Part shown: piece after piece, positions 63,518 through 64,000 of the stretch | Position numbering within the stretch: the first letter of the stretch is position 1 | How the letters are laid out: every line of letters begins with the position of its first letter | DNA from: Enterobacter hormaechei ATCC 49162 | GTDB taxonomy: Bacteria > Pseudomonadota > Gammaproteobacteria > Enterobacterales > Enterobacteriaceae | Direction: 5' to 3' | DNA length: 64,000 nt | NCBI RefSeq assembly: GCF_001875655.1 | Contig: NZ_MKEQ01000002.1 | Span: 824,846 to 888,845 of the forward strand | The notes under the pieces: generated by a model | Databases searched by the model: none | Told to the model about the DNA's origin: nothing | The model's input: only the letters and a program-made list of their open reading frames with translations | Position numbers and translations under genes: made by a program

Positions 63518-63531
63518 GCTCTTTAAAAATC
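63518..63531 (+). promoter_or_regulatory. Spacer boxA before 23S rRNA
   Basis: TGCTCTTTAAAAAT is the boxA copy usually found in the 16S-23S spacer, re-forming the antitermination complex. Confidence 0.75.
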
Positions 63532-63626
63532 TGGATCAAGCTGAAAATTGAAACGACACACAGCTCATGTGTGTTCGAGTCTCTCAAATTTTCGCAACCA
63601 TGAAGTGAAACATCTTCGGGTTGTGA

Positions 63627-64000
63627 GGTTAAGCGACTAAGCGTACACGGTGGATGCCCTGGCAGTCAGAGGCGATGAAGGACGTGCTAATCTGCGAAAA
63701 GCGCCGGCGAGGTGATATGAACCTTTGACCCGGCGATGTCCAAATGGGGAAACCCAGTGCAATTCGTTGCACTATCGTTAACTGAATACATAGGTTAACG
63801 AGGCGAACCGGGGGGAACTGAAACATCTAAGTACCCCGAGGAAAAGAAATCAACCGAGATTCCCCCAGTAGCGGCGAGCGAACGGGGAGCAGCCCGGAGT
63901 CTGAATCAGCTTGTGTGTTAGTGGAACGGTCTGGAAGTCCGACGGTACAGGGTGATAGTCCCGTACACGAAAATGCACATGCTGTGAACTCGAAGAGTAG
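63627..64000 (+). rRNA. rrlG: 23S ribosomal RNA, 5' part
   Basis: The first 374 bases, beginning GGTTAAGCGACTAAGCGTAC. The gene continues beyond the right edge. Confidence 0.97.

Overview
The window is a stretch of enterobacterial chromosome, most likely Enterobacter or a close relative (Lelliottia, Leclercia). The evidence is the 16S rRNA sequence at 61.7-63.3 kb (including its V3 loop) and the E. coli-like gene order from ssrA to the ribosomal RNA operon next to clpB (the E. coli rrnG position, with tRNA-Glu in the spacer). The window divides at ssrA (tmRNA, 34.7-35.1 kb): core genome lies to the right and mostly accessory DNA to the left.

Left half (1-34.7 kb). The N-terminal part of a BapA-like giant adhesin runs off the left edge on the minus strand and carries an apparent one-base frameshift. 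Next comes a tiny membrane protein, then a divergent catabolic locus (5.9-18.3 kb). Its minus arm holds an MFS transporter, a HisD-like dehydrogenase, an SDR, an alpha/beta hydrolase, an HpcH/HpaI aldolase and a bicupin. Its plus arm holds a LacI-type regulator, two SnoaL/NTF2-like proteins, a second HisD-like dehydrogenase and an amidase. Two near-identical palindromes between the arms look like the LacI-family operators. An LplBC-type ABC importer follows (18.4-25.3 kb) with an ADP-ribosylglycohydrolase and an HTH-ribokinase fusion; its binding-protein gene is interrupted by an amber codon. Then come a small DUF1272 gene and a GIY-YIG gene truncated by an IS3-family element. The last module (28.5-34.0 kb) is an SgrR-like regulator facing an operon for a PTS EIICB permease, a cupin phosphoglucose isomerase, a 6-phospho-3-hexuloisomerase and a 3-hexulose-6-phosphate synthase. 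This is a compact sugar-import plus RuMP-type route.

Right half (34.7-64 kb). The order is ssrA, smpB, ratAB, bamE, recN (two LexA boxes), nadK, grpE (sigma-32 promoter), yfjD, ypjD, ffh, rpsP-rimM-trmD-rplS, a DUF2946/PepSY membrane pair with His/Met-rich loops, yfiB-yfiN-yfiR (c-di-GMP signalling), aroF-tyrA, an SMP-30 lactonase-like gene, pheA with its pheL attenuator, raiA, bamD, rluD, pgeF, clpB (sigma-32 promoter), then 16S rRNA, tRNA-Glu and the start of 23S rRNA. The DUF2946/PepSY pair and the SMP-30 gene sit between genes that are adjacent in E. coli.

The most interesting parts are the uncharacterised LacI-controlled catabolic locus, the PTS-hexulose phosphate operon with a perfect palindrome upstream, and the glycohydrolase/kinase/ABC cassette. 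Three possible lesions (frameshift in bapA, amber codon in the binding protein, IS in the GIY-YIG gene) show that the left half is under looser selection or contains sequencing errors.
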